Assembly (NCBI GenBank): GCA_021845925.1
Contig: JAJZUW010000007.1
Coordinates: forward strand, 98,267-162,266
Origin: Pseudomonadota bacterium
Lineage (GTDB): Bacteria > Pseudomonadota > Gammaproteobacteria > Burkholderiales > Sulfuriferulaceae
Direction: 5' to 3'
DNA length: 64,000 nucleotides
Shown piece after piece: positions 21,066 through 29,086 of the stretch (within the stretch, counting starts at the first letter, position 1; each line of letters begins with the position of its first letter). The translations under genes and the position numbers were made by a program. The notes under the pieces are model-generated. The model saw nothing but the letters and a program-made list of their open reading frames with translations. It did no database searches and was not told the origin of the DNA.

Positions 21066-21988
21066 CCCCGCGCAGCAAGCGAAGGCCCGTTCATGGTGTG
21101 CTGCTGGTCGATAAGCCGGCAGGCATGAGTTCCAATGCGGCCCTGCAAAAAGCCCGCTATCTGCTGAATGCTGAAAAAGCCGGACATACCGGAACACTGG
21201 ATCCGTTTGCCGATGGCCTGCTGCCGGTCTGCTTTGGCGAAGCAAGCAAGTTTGCATCATGGCAGCTGGATGCCGACAAGCGTTATCGCGCACGACTGTG
21301 TCTGGGGGTGACGACAACCACCGGAGACCCGGAAGGCGAGATCCTGAGCCAGATGGTGCCGCAGGTCGATCAGTCCGGTCTGCAGGCTGTCCTGGCCGAA
21401 TTTCGCGGTGAAAGCATGCAGACACCGCCGATGTATTCGGCCCTTAAGGTGAATGGAAAGCCACTCTACGAATATGCCCGGGCAGGTATCGAATTGCCCC
21501 GACAGGCAAGGCCGATAAACATCCACGAGATTCATCTGCTGTCGTTTGATCTGCCGTATGCCGAGATCGAGGTGCTGGTCAGCTCAGGTACTTATGTGCG
21601 GACTCTGGCGGAAGACATCGGTCGCCGGTTACAATGTGGTGCGCATCTGGTAAGACTGACCCGGCTGGCGAGCGGCGGTTTTAGTCTGGATCAGGCGATT
21701 GGCCTGGCGGCGTTTGAAGCCTGGTCGATCGAACAGCGCGAATCCAGGCTGTTGCCAGCAGATGCACTGGTGGGACATCTGCCCCGACTGGATCCGGGAG
21801 AGACCGTGGCCAGCCGGCTGCAGCAAGGTCAGCGCGTGCGTCTGCCGGATCAACCGGTGCCCGAAGGTCGTTACCGTATTTATGCTGAGGCAGGTTTTGT
21901 TGGCCTGGCAGACCTGGTGGATGGCGGACTGGTGGTGCCTCTGCGCATGATGCAGTCCCCTGGCGTGAACAGGCAAGGAAATGTATGA
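21062..21988 (+). CDS. truB: tRNA pseudouridine-55 synthase TruB
   Basis: A 308-residue enzyme converting U55 of the tRNA T-loop to pseudouridine. The catalytic motif GHTGTLDPFADGLLP has D47 as the nucleophile. Also present are HGVLLVDKPAGMSS, PPMYSALKVNGKPLYEYAR, and VSSGTYVRTLAEDIG. Translation starts at GTG 21062, overlapping the rbfA stop as GTGA. The stop overlaps the next gene (nudix) as ATGA. Confidence 0.96.
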   Translation: MTPRSKRRPVHGVLLVDKPAGMSSNAALQKARYLLNAEKAGHTGTLDPFADGLLPVCFGEASKFASWQLDADKRYRARLCLGVTTTTGDPEGEILSQMVPQVDQSGLQAVLAEFRGESMQTPPMYSALKVNGKPLYEYARAGIELPRQARPINIHEIHLLSFDLPYAEIEVLVSSGTYVRTLAEDIGRRLQCGAHLVRLTRLASGGFSLDQAIGLAAFEAWSIEQRESRLLPADALVGHLPRLDPGETVASRLQQGQRVRLPDQPVPEGRYRIYAEAGFVGLADLVDGGLVVPLRMMQSPGVNRQGNV

Positions 21989-22530
21989 GATTCTGCAGTG
22001 AGTGCGGCGCTCAGGTCGAGCGCAGAATTCCGGATGGCGACAATCGCGAACGCGATGTCTGTGGGTCTTGTGCCACCGTGTTCTATTCGAATCCCAAAAT
22101 GGTGGTCGGCTGCCTGCCCGAATGGGAAGACAAGATCCTGCTGTGCCGGCGCGCCATCGAGCCGCAATACGGGAAGTGGACACTGCCAGCGGGATTCATG
22201 GAAAACCATGAAACGACAGAGCAGGGTGCATTGCGAGAAACCATGGAAGAGGCCGGGGCATCCGTCGAAGCGCTGCACCTGTACACGCTGTGCAATCTTC
22301 CCCATATCAGCCAGGTGTATCTCATGTTCCGCGCACGGCTGCTCAACCTGGATTTCGCTCCGGGTGAAGAAAGTCTGGAAGTTCGCCTGTTTGCCGAACA
22401 GGAGATTCCCTGGGATCAGATCGCGTTTCGCACGATTGAATACACATTGCGTCAGTACTTCAATGATCGCAAGACCGGATTGTTTCCGCTGCGGATTGCC
22501 GACATTCCGCGCCGCAACCATGGAGACTGA
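21985..22530 (+). CDS. Nudix hydrolase with N-terminal zinc ribbon
   Basis: A 181-residue protein. A zinc-ribbon-like segment (CSEC at residues 4-7 and CGSC at 26-29) precedes a nudix domain whose box reads GFMENHETTEQGALRETMEEAG, fitting G-x5-E-x7-RE-x2-EE-x-G. The layout resembles NudC-like or ADP-ribose/NADH-type nudix enzymes, but the substrate cannot be told from sequence. The four-base overlap with truB puts it at the end of the nusA operon. A terminator was not found before the convergent gene 15 bases downstream. Confidence 0.85.
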   Translation: MRFCSECGAQVERRIPDGDNRERDVCGSCATVFYSNPKMVVGCLPEWEDKILLCRRAIEPQYGKWTLPAGFMENHETTEQGALRETMEEAGASVEALHLYTLCNLPHISQVYLMFRARLLNLDFAPGEESLEVRLFAEQEIPWDQIAFRTIEYTLRQYFNDRKTGLFPLRIADIPRRNHGD

Positions 22531-22545
22531 GCGGAAGCCGCCTGT

Positions 22546-24111
22546 TCAGTGACGTGCGGTCAGGCCGGCAGGCAGATGTGGCGCGGGTCCGAGGCGCGTG
22601 CGGCTGAGCCGGATGACCGGAAACAGCAGCCATTGCGGATTGGAATCCAGCGCCGCCAGTGGTTTGACACGATACAGGGCATCGTTTTCGGTGACGTCCA
22701 GCCAGCGATGCTGGACGGCATGAAAACCAACCAGCGCTGTCGGACTGGACAGCGCAACAGCCAGGGCATCCGTATCTTCTTCCCGCGCAAGCAAACGCGG
22801 ATCGGTGGACGGGTCCTCGACCGGACGGTATGAAACCACGCGCGGTGACTGGCCGAGTCTTTCCATGCCGAGCGTGAGTAGTTGTTCCCCTTTTTCATCG
22901 ATCCAGCGAACGGTGGCCAGAATCGTCGGCGTCGAAGGCCCGGTATCGACAACCAGCAACTGGTTGAGCTGCAGTTTCAGTTCGCTGTGCGATTCAACAA
23001 TATTAATGATGAACCAGGGTTCGTCCGGATGACCTGCGGTATGACACCGCCCCTGAACCCGGCTGCACTGATGCGGGTTGACCAGGCTGTCAATAATGTT
23101 GGTTTGCGAACAGCGGATCTGCACATAGACCGGCAGGTGGGAAGCGCCATGGTGCAGGTGGCACTTGGCCGCCAGATGGGTATTGATGCGTTGCAGCACG
23201 CTGATCCGGTCGGTCACACATGGCAGGCCGTACAGGTTGATCAGATTGCCGGGCTCGTTTTCCAGCTTGATCTGGCAAGAACGCAGTCCTTGCAGGGCCG
23301 GCGTGATGTCAAAGCAGATCACTTCTCCCCTGGCAGGGGTTTTGCCATAGGTTTGTGGCGGGTTGCCGCTGCTCAGGTCGACAAAGTGGCTGCGTGTTCC
23401 TGCGCTGCCGGCGGATTCGAAATGGATGGCATCGCGCCATTTCCATGACCAGTAGGCCGCCAGTTCAACCTGAATGGCATCAAAATCGAATGGATGCATC
23501 AAATGCAGCAGCAGGATCCGGGCATAGACTGCTTCGCAGGTTGCGTAGGCGCTACCTTTGAGGACCATGTTTTGCTGGGCAAAATTCTGGTCCAGCGCAA
23601 TGCGGTACAGCCGGTGCAGATTTTGCCAGACGTGCGGCAACGGCAGAATGAACTGGATGTAATGCCACTGGATCAGTTTGCCATGATAGTGCAGCGCCCG
23701 CAGCACATTGACTGACAATGACGCGGGCAGTTCTTCCTGGGCCAGATCGAGATCCACCAGAACCTGATAGTTTTTGGCCATCAACTGGTAGAAGTTGACG
23801 ATGCGCGTCCAGTAGCGGGTCTGTGCCGATTTGTCGATCCGGTTGCCAAGGTACTGGCGAATCAGCTCGTACTGAAGCTTCGAACCTTTCTGCTCGATCA
23901 GGCCGAACACCTGGAAACGCATGTCCGATGGCGGAACCGGCGTTTGCAGGTGTTGCTCCAGCAAAGTGGTCACATTGCGATGCGCCTCCATGTCCGGCAT
24001 TCTGGCGAGACCCGCCAGCCATTGGTTGGCAGCATCCAGATTGGCAAACAGCGAGTCTTCCTGTGGCTGGAACTTGCGCCCCAGCATGTCAGCCAGATGT
24101 TTGAGGACCAT
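22546..24111 (-). CDS. Conserved protein of unknown function, 521 aa
   Basis: A 521-residue protein with no signal peptide or clear membrane segment. The first ~200 residues look alpha-helical with many aromatics (YWTRIVNFYQLMAKNYQVLVDL). The C-terminal ~150 residues look like a beta-barrel (WFIINIVESHSELKLQLNQLLVVD, ILATVRWIDEKGEQLLTLGMERLG) and vaguely recall PilZ-type c-di-GMP-binding folds, which is only a guess. Codon use matches its neighbours. It faces the nudix gene convergently and starts 150 bases before the tRNA-Ser gene on the other strand. Confidence 0.6.
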   Translation of the reverse strand: MVLKHLADMLGRKFQPQEDSLFANLDAANQWLAGLARMPDMEAHRNVTTLLEQHLQTPVPPSDMRFQVFGLIEQKGSKLQYELIRQYLGNRIDKSAQTRYWTRIVNFYQLMAKNYQVLVDLDLAQEELPASLSVNVLRALHYHGKLIQWHYIQFILPLPHVWQNLHRLYRIALDQNFAQQNMVLKGSAYATCEAVYARILLLHLMHPFDFDAIQVELAAYWSWKWRDAIHFESAGSAGTRSHFVDLSSGNPPQTYGKTPARGEVICFDITPALQGLRSCQIKLENEPGNLINLYGLPCVTDRISVLQRINTHLAAKCHLHHGASHLPVYVQIRCSQTNIIDSLVNPHQCSRVQGRCHTAGHPDEPWFIINIVESHSELKLQLNQLLVVDTGPSTPTILATVRWIDEKGEQLLTLGMERLGQSPRVVSYRPVEDPSTDPRLLAREEDTDALAVALSSPTALVGFHAVQHRWLDVTENDALYRVKPLAALDSNPQWLLFPVIRLSRTRLGPAPHLPAGLTARH

Positions 24112-24261
24112 GGGATTACATTCGGTTGTCGTGAGAATCTTTCGATTCCGGCGTTGCCGACATTTGACGTCAATACCGCAGGCGCGTCAAGTGGAGGAGA
24201 AGGCCGAATTGGGATAGAATACGGCTTCGTCGTTGCAAGGTCATGAACGACCAGTTTTTCC

Positions 24262-24351
24262 GGAAGCGTGGCAGAGCGGTTTAATGCAGCGGTCTTGAAA
24301 ACCGTCGTCGGTGCGAGCCGACCGTGAGTTCGAATCTCACCGCTTCCGCCA
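24262..24351 (+). tRNA. tRNA-Ser (anticodon TGA)
   Basis: A 90-base class II tRNA with acceptor stem GGAAGCG paired to CGCTTCC, discriminator G and encoded CCA. The anticodon TGA is at 24296-24298 in CGGTCTTGAAAACCG. A long variable arm (TCGTCGGTGCGAGCCGACCG region) and the T-arm GAGTTCGAATCTC are present. A TAGAAT -10-like box lies at 24214-24219. The last 18 bases serve as the left attachment site of the integrated element that follows. Confidence 0.97.
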
Positions 24352-24352
24352 A
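24334..24352 (+). repeat. Left attachment site (attL) in tRNA-Ser 3' end
   Basis: The 19 bases ATCTCACCGCTTCCGCCAA cover the T-arm 3' strand, acceptor 3' strand and CCA of tRNA-Ser plus one base. The identical word recurs at 27328. Confidence 0.8.
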
Positions 24353-24360
24353 TACACTGT

Positions 24361-24386
24361 AACCCCTTGATTTATCAAGGGGTTTT
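24361..24386 (+). terminator. Intrinsic terminator after tRNA-Ser
   Basis: AACCCCTTGA and TCAAGGGGTT form a 10-bp perfect stem with a four-base loop, followed by a T run. It lies 9 bases after the tRNA and inside the element, so it came with the element or was kept from an ancestral copy. Confidence 0.9.
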
Positions 24387-24403
24387 TTATCGACCTCTTC
24401 CCT

Positions 24404-24429
24404 AGGTGGTTCACTCTGGTGGTTCACTC
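24404..24429. repeat. Direct repeats AGGTGGTTCACT / TGGTGGTTCACT
   Basis: The 11-mer GGTGGTTCACT occurs twice here (about 24405 and 24419) and once near the other end of the element (about 27232). Repeats of this size near both ends of an integrative element could be arm-type binding sites for its integrase, but this is inference from position alone. Confidence 0.4.
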
Positions 24430-24443
24430 CACGAGCAGAAACC

Positions 24444-25019
24444 ATGGATATTCCAGCCCATCTCTGGGTCTCACGGCACGGGGTCTACTACTTCAGGCAG
24501 ACGAGTCGGGTCGCAGGAACCCGTATCAAATTCAAAGCCGGTCAGTCCGGTGAAGATGGCAACAGCTATCTGCGTAGCAAGCGCATAGAAATCCGTACCA
24601 GCCCGCAAGAGTATGCTCAGTTGGAGCAACGTGCCCAGCAGATGGGCTATCACAATCTGGCGCAGTATCTGAGAGAGGCCGGTTTAAGCCGTGAGTATCT
24701 GGTTTCACCCACCACCCGTCAGAAGCAAAAATCCGACTGGTTGTTTGCCATCAACCGCATTGGCAACAATCTTAACCAGATTGCCCGTCAGTTGAATGCC
24801 GGTCATGAAGCCGATGCTGAAATCTTGCTGGTGCTTGCCCAGATTCAGGAAATGGTGCATCAGGTGTTGAAGCAGGTACCCGTGTCACCAACCACAAGCT
24901 GGGGTACGCCCAGGTGGTTGCCGATCCGCTCAAAATGGCCTTCACCGATTTTGAAAGGAAAACCCCGTTCGGCAGGAAGGAACAATCCGATAAACGCTGG
25001 GTGCACAGACATCTGGTGA
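24444..25019 (+). CDS. Chimeric ORF: integrase N-terminal scrap fused to MobC-like protein
   Basis: A 191-residue open frame that appears to join unrelated pieces. Residues 1 to ~30 (HLWVSRHGVYYFRQTSR) resemble the first residues of tyrosine integrases. Residues ~40-145 look like a MobC-type relaxosome accessory protein: a ribbon-helix-helix-like start RIEIRTSPQEYAQLEQRAQQ, then INRIGNNLNQIARQLN. The last ~45 residues read out of frame across the relaxase remnant and have no meaning as protein. It may be expressed, but is better seen as a deletion product than a functional gene. Confidence 0.6.
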   Translation: MDIPAHLWVSRHGVYYFRQTSRVAGTRIKFKAGQSGEDGNSYLRSKRIEIRTSPQEYAQLEQRAQQMGYHNLAQYLREAGLSREYLVSPTTRQKQKSDWLFAINRIGNNLNQIARQLNAGHEADAEILLVLAQIQEMVHQVLKQVPVSPTTSWGTPRWLPIRSKWPSPILKGKPRSAGRNNPINAGCTDIW

Positions 25020-25843
25020 GTGCCGTTGCCAACGGGGACGTTCAGACCCGTGACGACTTGTGTCGTTATCTGGTTGAGGAACTGGGTATCACTATTACCC
25101 GACAGGGTGAGGATTACTTATCGGTGAAATTCCCCGGTGGCAAGAAAGCCAAACGCTTGCGCGGGGCGTTATATGGCAAGGATGCCGATTATCGCTCTCT
25201 GCTGGAGCAATCCAAGCAAGCCAAACAGCCGAAATTTCTCACCCCGCAGGAGTTGGAAACTGAGCAGGCTCGCCTGAACCAGTTCATTCAGGAGCGCGAG
25301 CAGTTCAATGTGCAAACCTACCTTGCACCCCGAACCTTACGCACACTGGCAAAACCAAGTCGCCCCGTCAAAACCCGCAACCCCGTGGCCAATACAACAC
25401 CAACAACAAGGAGCCCAACCATGAAAACCACGATCCGCTTACCCGCCATCAGAAGCATGATTCTGCAGGCATTGAAAATCGCCCGCGAGAAAATCAGGGA
25501 AGAACATCACCAACAGCCCGCCCACCCAGTCCAGGTCATCCAAGCAAAAGACAGAAAAAAATCCATACAGGCCATCAGCCAACTTCGTGATAAAGCCTTC
25601 GGGGGAACTGCTCCTGAGATCAGCACCGGCTTTGCCGAACTCACCATTGCTATCACCGAAGTGGAAACCAGCTTGAGCGAAGCTATCGGTCAACTCAGTC
25701 ATGCCAAACCCGAGCAGGCGGAAAAGCTCAGACAGCGCATCTTCCAGCTTCAGCAGCAATTGGTAAAGCTCAAAGCCCAGAAAATGAAACTGCCTGTGCA
25801 GGATGAAGAACAGGTTGCGAAGGGAATTAAGTTCAAGAAGTAG
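24914..25843 (+). CDS. Relaxase C-terminal remnant
   Basis: A 309-residue frame matching the part of mobilization relaxases that follows the catalytic domain. The related frame extends upstream to ~24881 without a good start, reading NHKLGYAQ before the GTG at 24914. Recognisable text includes DFERKTPFGRKEQSDKRWVHRHLV and PGGKKAKRLRGALYG. The N-terminal nicking domain with Tyr and the His triad is absent, so it cannot be an active relaxase. The last ~130 residues form a helical coiled-coil domain that has its own possible start at 25421. Confidence 0.65.
   Translation: MVADPLKMAFTDFERKTPFGRKEQSDKRWVHRHLVSAVANGDVQTRDDLCRYLVEELGITITRQGEDYLSVKFPGGKKAKRLRGALYGKDADYRSLLEQSKQAKQPKFLTPQELETEQARLNQFIQEREQFNVQTYLAPRTLRTLAKPSRPVKTRNPVANTTPTTRSPTMKTTIRLPAIRSMILQALKIAREKIREEHHQQPAHPVQVIQAKDRKKSIQAISQLRDKAFGGTAPEISTGFAELTIAITEVETSLSEAIGQLSHAKPEQAEKLRQRIFQLQQQLVKLKAQKMKLPVQDEEQVAKGIKFKK
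25421..25843 (+). CDS. Possible nested mobilization protein inside relaxase frame
   Basis: An in-frame ATG at 25421 is preceded by AAGGAG at 25406-25411, a strong ribosome-binding site with 9-base spacing, rare inside a coding frame. It would give a 140-residue helical protein (MKTTIRLPAIRSMILQALKIA..., coiled coil near the C-terminus). Nested products from the 3' end of relaxase genes are known in some mobilization systems. With the relaxase N-terminus lost, this may be the only product made here. Confidence 0.4.
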   Translation: MKTTIRLPAIRSMILQALKIAREKIREEHHQQPAHPVQVIQAKDRKKSIQAISQLRDKAFGGTAPEISTGFAELTIAITEVETSLSEAIGQLSHAKPEQAEKLRQRIFQLQQQLVKLKAQKMKLPVQDEEQVAKGIKFKK

Positions 25844-26015
25844 CGAGTGGGTACCGCTGGGGAGGGAGGCTGGGATTGAAACGAATTCCCTTGGCTGTTC
25901 TCCGAACCACCCAAGGATCAAGTGCCCAGCGCCAGACCTTCCTGAGTTGGACGGCTACGCCGTGGAGCGCGTAAGATTTGAGCAAAATATTAGCACATCA
26001 TGGATGGGAGGCATT

Positions 26016-27077
26016 GTGAAGTTAAAGAGAGAAGCCAAGACACTAAAAGCTAAAGCTATCGCATCGCTGAAACGCGGACTAGAAGCGTTTAATAACCACG
26101 ACGATGATGGAAGACCGGAGACTGTCTTGCTCATGCTCCAGCATGCTTGTGAAATGCTGACCAAAGCATTATTGCTGCAGAAAGGGCAGAACATCTTCGA
26201 TAAAGAAAAAGGCACCTCCATCGGTCTCGAGAGAGCATTGAACATTGCCTGCTCAAAAGGTTGGATGAATGCCGCGCAAGCAGGTTCAATTCGCGTAATT
26301 GATGCCATGCGCGACCAGGCCCAGCATTGGATGATTGTCGTTCCCGAGGACACGCTCTATATAAATTCAAGGGCATTGATCACCACCTTGGATGAGATCT
26401 TGACTGAACATTTCGATGACGCACTTGCCGACAATCTTCCGGTGAGGGTTCTACCTCTATCTACCCAGCCTCTCCCTGATTTCCTAATGTTAGTGAATCG
26501 AGAATACGCTCAGATTCGGGACTTGCTTGCACCTGGGCGCAGAGCTAGAGACGAGGCCAGAGGGCGCATAACGGCACTACTAGCAATGGAAGCCCATGTC
26601 AGTGAAGAAGTGGCTGTTTCCAAAAGAGACTTGGACAGAATTGAAGAGGCTATCAAGTCGGACACGCCGGTGGAGCAAGTATTTCCTCGGTTGTTAACTC
26701 TGGCGACAAACATTGAAGGAGAAGGGCCGACGATTCGTGTCCGAATCACTAGAGATGCCGATGCTCCTGCGGTTCGCTATGTGTCAGGGGATGATCCTGC
26801 TGGAGCGGCTGCAATCCGTGAAGTAGATCTTCAGAAAAAATATCACTGGAGTCCAAGAGCCTTGGCTGAAAAGCTGGAGCTGAACGTTAACAAAGCCAAG
26901 GCCGTACGCGACCTCCTGCGAATAGATGAAGACCCAGCCAACGTCATGGTGTTTGAGTTTGGGTCGCAGAAGCATCCTAGATACTCTGATAACGCGTACC
27001 GCGTTCTTCGGGATGCCATTACCCCTGAGCTGGTTGAACAAGCATGGCGTGAGCATCAGGAGCGTCGACGAAGATAG
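26016..27077 (+). CDS. DUF3644 protein with HEPN-like R-x4-H motif
   Basis: A ~353-residue cargo gene of the integrative element. The N-terminal half matches the DUF3644 family (KAIASLKRGLEAFNN, ETVLLMLQHACEMLTKALLLQKG, TIGLERA-like SIGLERALNIA). It contains MRDQAQHW at about residues 98-105, an R-x4-H motif as in HEPN ribonucleases. The C-terminal ~80 residues (KYHWSPRALAEKLELNVNKAKAVRDLL) look like a helix-turn-helix domain. GTG 26016 has GGGAGG upstream and fits the family start; ATG 26004 is an alternative. Function is not established; an RNase-type defence or toxin role is inferred. Confidence 0.7.
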   Translation: MKLKREAKTLKAKAIASLKRGLEAFNNHDDDGRPETVLLMLQHACEMLTKALLLQKGQNIFDKEKGTSIGLERALNIACSKGWMNAAQAGSIRVIDAMRDQAQHWMIVVPEDTLYINSRALITTLDEILTEHFDDALADNLPVRVLPLSTQPLPDFLMLVNREYAQIRDLLAPGRRARDEARGRITALLAMEAHVSEEVAVSKRDLDRIEEAIKSDTPVEQVFPRLLTLATNIEGEGPTIRVRITRDADAPAVRYVSGDDPAGAAAIREVDLQKKYHWSPRALAEKLELNVNKAKAVRDLLRIDEDPANVMVFEFGSQKHPRYSDNAYRVLRDAITPELVEQAWREHQERRRR

Positions 27078-27327
27078 TGTGTTAATTGGGTGGGTGTCGT
27101 GGTAGCAGGAATGGGTTTGGCACTATGTTAAGGCAGTTGCTTGGGGGGCAAGAAAACCTAATCACCAGGTACAGCTCCGGCTAGATGTCTTAAGTGTACG
27201 GGGTATAATGATCCTACCGATAAACTACATCAGGTGGTTCACTTTGGGGTGTCACGACTTCTTCCAAGATTGAAGAAATCGTCAAACAAATCAAATTGTT
27301 ACAGATGGTTGGCGCTGAGTCGGGCAG

Positions 27328-27346
27328 ATCTCACCGCTTCCGCCAA
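27328..27346 (+). repeat. Right attachment site (attR)
   Basis: An exact second copy of the 19-bp tRNA-Ser 3' end (ATCTCACCGCTTCCGCCAA), outside any tRNA context. It marks the distal end of the integrated element. Confidence 0.8.
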
Positions 27347-27414
27347 ATCAACCTCCAAAGACCTCCAAAAAATCCAGAGATAAACATAAAAACATGGGGT
27401 TGTGCAAATGTCAG

Positions 27415-27522
27415 CGTGTATCTCGGCGACGGGTATTTCAAAGCGCTATGTGGATGTTCCGTGTTGTACCGCTCAAACCATTCCGGCAAAGGTTTTTTAA
27501 CAGGCTTCGAAGTGTCTAGCAA
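27415..27522 (-). pseudogene. IS3-type transposase C-terminal fragment
   Basis: The minus-strand frame reads LPEWFERYNTEHPHSALKYPSP, a match to the C-terminal DDE-domain end of IS3-family transposases (W-x-x-x-YN-x-x-x-PHSAL-x-x-x-SP). No start, catalytic DDE residues or terminal repeats are present. It lies just outside attR, so tRNA-Ser flanking DNA has been hit by more than one mobile element. The rest of the gap 27078-27630 shows only attR and no other gene. Confidence 0.6.
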
Positions 27523-27630
27523 ATCCGGGGCAATTCACTGGTAAAATTGACGTGCCTGACCTCAACCGGCTCCCTTCATCAACAAAACAGCAGACACCGT
27601 TTCCAGCCATGCCGGAAAATCCGTATCATC

Positions 27631-28701
27631 ATGTCCTACCGCCAAGATACAGACTGCACCGCCATGGCCTCGCGTGACCACGACAACAATTTCAACTTTC
27701 TGCGCCTGCTTGCCGCAAGCATGGTCATTTTTGCGCACGCCTACGATCTGCGGCCGGACCTGGGCCAGCAGGGCTTTCCTGCCAGCACGTTCGGACTGGG
27801 CCTGGGCGGCCTCGGTGTGGCTATTTTCTTCACCCTCAGCGGCTACCTGATCTTCGCTTCCCTGCAGCGGGGAACGCCGCCCGGCAGATTTGCCAGATCG
27901 CGCATCCTGCGCCTGTTCCCGGCGCTCATCGCCTGCAGTCTGGTGCTGGGAATCAGCCTGTATCCGTTTTCCCCGCTGGATTTGCGCCACTACATTACCG
28001 ACCCGCACCTCTGGCGCTTCATGCTCGGCAACGCATCGCTGTTCTGGAATGTGCAAGGAATTCCCGGCATTTTTTCCGGCAACCCGTTTCCGGACGCCAT
28101 CGACGGTTCGCTGTGGACGCTGCCCTATGAAGCCCTGTGTTATGCGGTGGTCGCCTCGATTTTCTTCGCCGGCGCGTTCCGCCCGGCACTGGCCCGCTAC
28201 ACCTTCGCTCTCGGCTTCCTGCTGTATGGCCTGTACTGGGCCGGCACCCAGGCTCTGGGCCATCCGGCCGGATACTGGCACCGGCTGGACCTGCTGGCCG
28301 GCGTCTCGTTCAGCTTCGCGCTGGGCATGCTGGCCGCGGCCATCCGTTTGAAAACAGTCCGCCCCTGGGCCCTTGCCCTGGCCATCGGCCTGGGCATCGC
28401 AGGGCATCACACCGCGCTGGCCGAGGCTTCTGCCCGACTGGCCATCGCCGCCGTCACCTTTTTCATCGCCTTTTCATCCACGAAACTGCTGCTGCACCTG
28501 CGCCGCCTGCCAGACTATTCCTACGGCATCTACATTTACGCATTCCCCATCCAGCAAGGCTTGATTGCCACCCATCTGGAGCTTGCACCCATCCCGCATG
28601 CCTGCATCGCCCTGCTTCTGGTCCTGCTTCCGGCCGCCCTGTCCTGGCACCTGATCGAAAAACCGGCGCTGGCACTGAAAAACCACCCTCTGTTTGCCTG
28701 A
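27631..28701 (+). CDS. Acyltransferase family 3 membrane protein
   Basis: A 356-residue integral membrane protein of the acyltransferase-3 family (OafA/NodX-like), which move acyl groups such as acetate onto cell-surface polysaccharides. The N-terminus reads NFNFLRLLAASMVIFAHAYDL, the family's start with the conserved His. About ten hydrophobic helices follow, with FFTLSGYLIFASL and SRILRLFPAL between the first ones. ATG 27631 is chosen; ATG 27664 is also possible. It stands alone and is G+C-richer than the preceding element. The acceptor is unknown. Confidence 0.85.
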   Translation: MSYRQDTDCTAMASRDHDNNFNFLRLLAASMVIFAHAYDLRPDLGQQGFPASTFGLGLGGLGVAIFFTLSGYLIFASLQRGTPPGRFARSRILRLFPALIACSLVLGISLYPFSPLDLRHYITDPHLWRFMLGNASLFWNVQGIPGIFSGNPFPDAIDGSLWTLPYEALCYAVVASIFFAGAFRPALARYTFALGFLLYGLYWAGTQALGHPAGYWHRLDLLAGVSFSFALGMLAAAIRLKTVRPWALALAIGLGIAGHHTALAEASARLAIAAVTFFIAFSSTKLLLHLRRLPDYSYGIYIYAFPIQQGLIATHLELAPIPHACIALLLVLLPAALSWHLIEKPALALKNHPLFA

Positions 28702-28965
28702 ACGCCGCGTGATGATACGATCGTGCAGGTCGATCTTTGCGGCCAGTCAGTCCGGAGGTTTTCTGGCTGAAAACCTGCCGGATAACCTGGTTCCGCAAGT
28801 GACATGATGGCTATATCGTTTTTGCCTGCATATCAGCAGGATTGTTCATGTCCTGTTAGCACGGAGCAGTCTGGAATTCAAACCACGGTGGGTTGGAAAC
28901 GTCAGCCAGCGATCTTGCCGGTCTGCTAATTTGGAGTGATCGGCCTCAGCATGCTACAATCGCCC
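28702..28965. other. Intergenic region before the fluoride riboswitch
   Basis: About 260 bases without a supported gene. It contains a hairpin AGGTTTTC/GAAAACCT (28756-28776) without a T run after it. The promoter of crcB should lie at its right end (GCTACAAT at about 28954 is a possible -10). Confidence 0.4.
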
Positions 28966-29046
28966 GCAGGAGATGGCATTCCTCCTCATAACCGCCGGTC
29001 CCCGGCTGATGATGCCTACCGAACCCTGATGGGTGGCGTAGGTTTT
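28966..29046 (+). promoter_or_regulatory. Fluoride riboswitch (crcB motif) with terminator platform
   Basis: The sequence contains the conserved fluoride aptamer parts in order: AGGAGATGGCATTCCTCCT, then ATAACCGCC, then GGCTGATGATGCCTACC. The 3' strand of the aptamer (CCTAC at 29015-29019) can instead pair with GTAGG at 29038-29042, which is followed by TTTT. This gives a terminator that competes with the ligand-bound aptamer. The layout predicts transcription of crcB only when fluoride is bound. It stands 40 bases before crcB, the family's usual target. Confidence 0.92.
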
Positions 29047-29086
29047 GCTTGCCCGTCCGGCAGACTGACATGACAAGGACGGACAA

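Larger units (their letters stand above)
24334..27346 (+). mobile_element. Decayed integrative element in tRNA-Ser
   Basis: A ~3.0 kb segment bounded by an exact 19-bp direct repeat. The left copy is the 3' end of tRNA-Ser plus one base (24334-24352); the right copy is at 27328-27346. Inside are an integrase N-terminal scrap, a MobC-like fragment, the C-terminal part of a relaxase and an intact DUF3644 cargo gene. The order and tRNA target are those of small mobilizable integrative elements that have lost their core by internal deletion. G+C is lower than in the neighbours. Confidence 0.8.

Noticed and set aside
28756..28776. Terminator after the acyltransferase gene
   Set aside because: The AGGTTTTC/GAAAACCT hairpin is clear but is followed by GCCGGAT rather than a T run, so it was not called a terminator.
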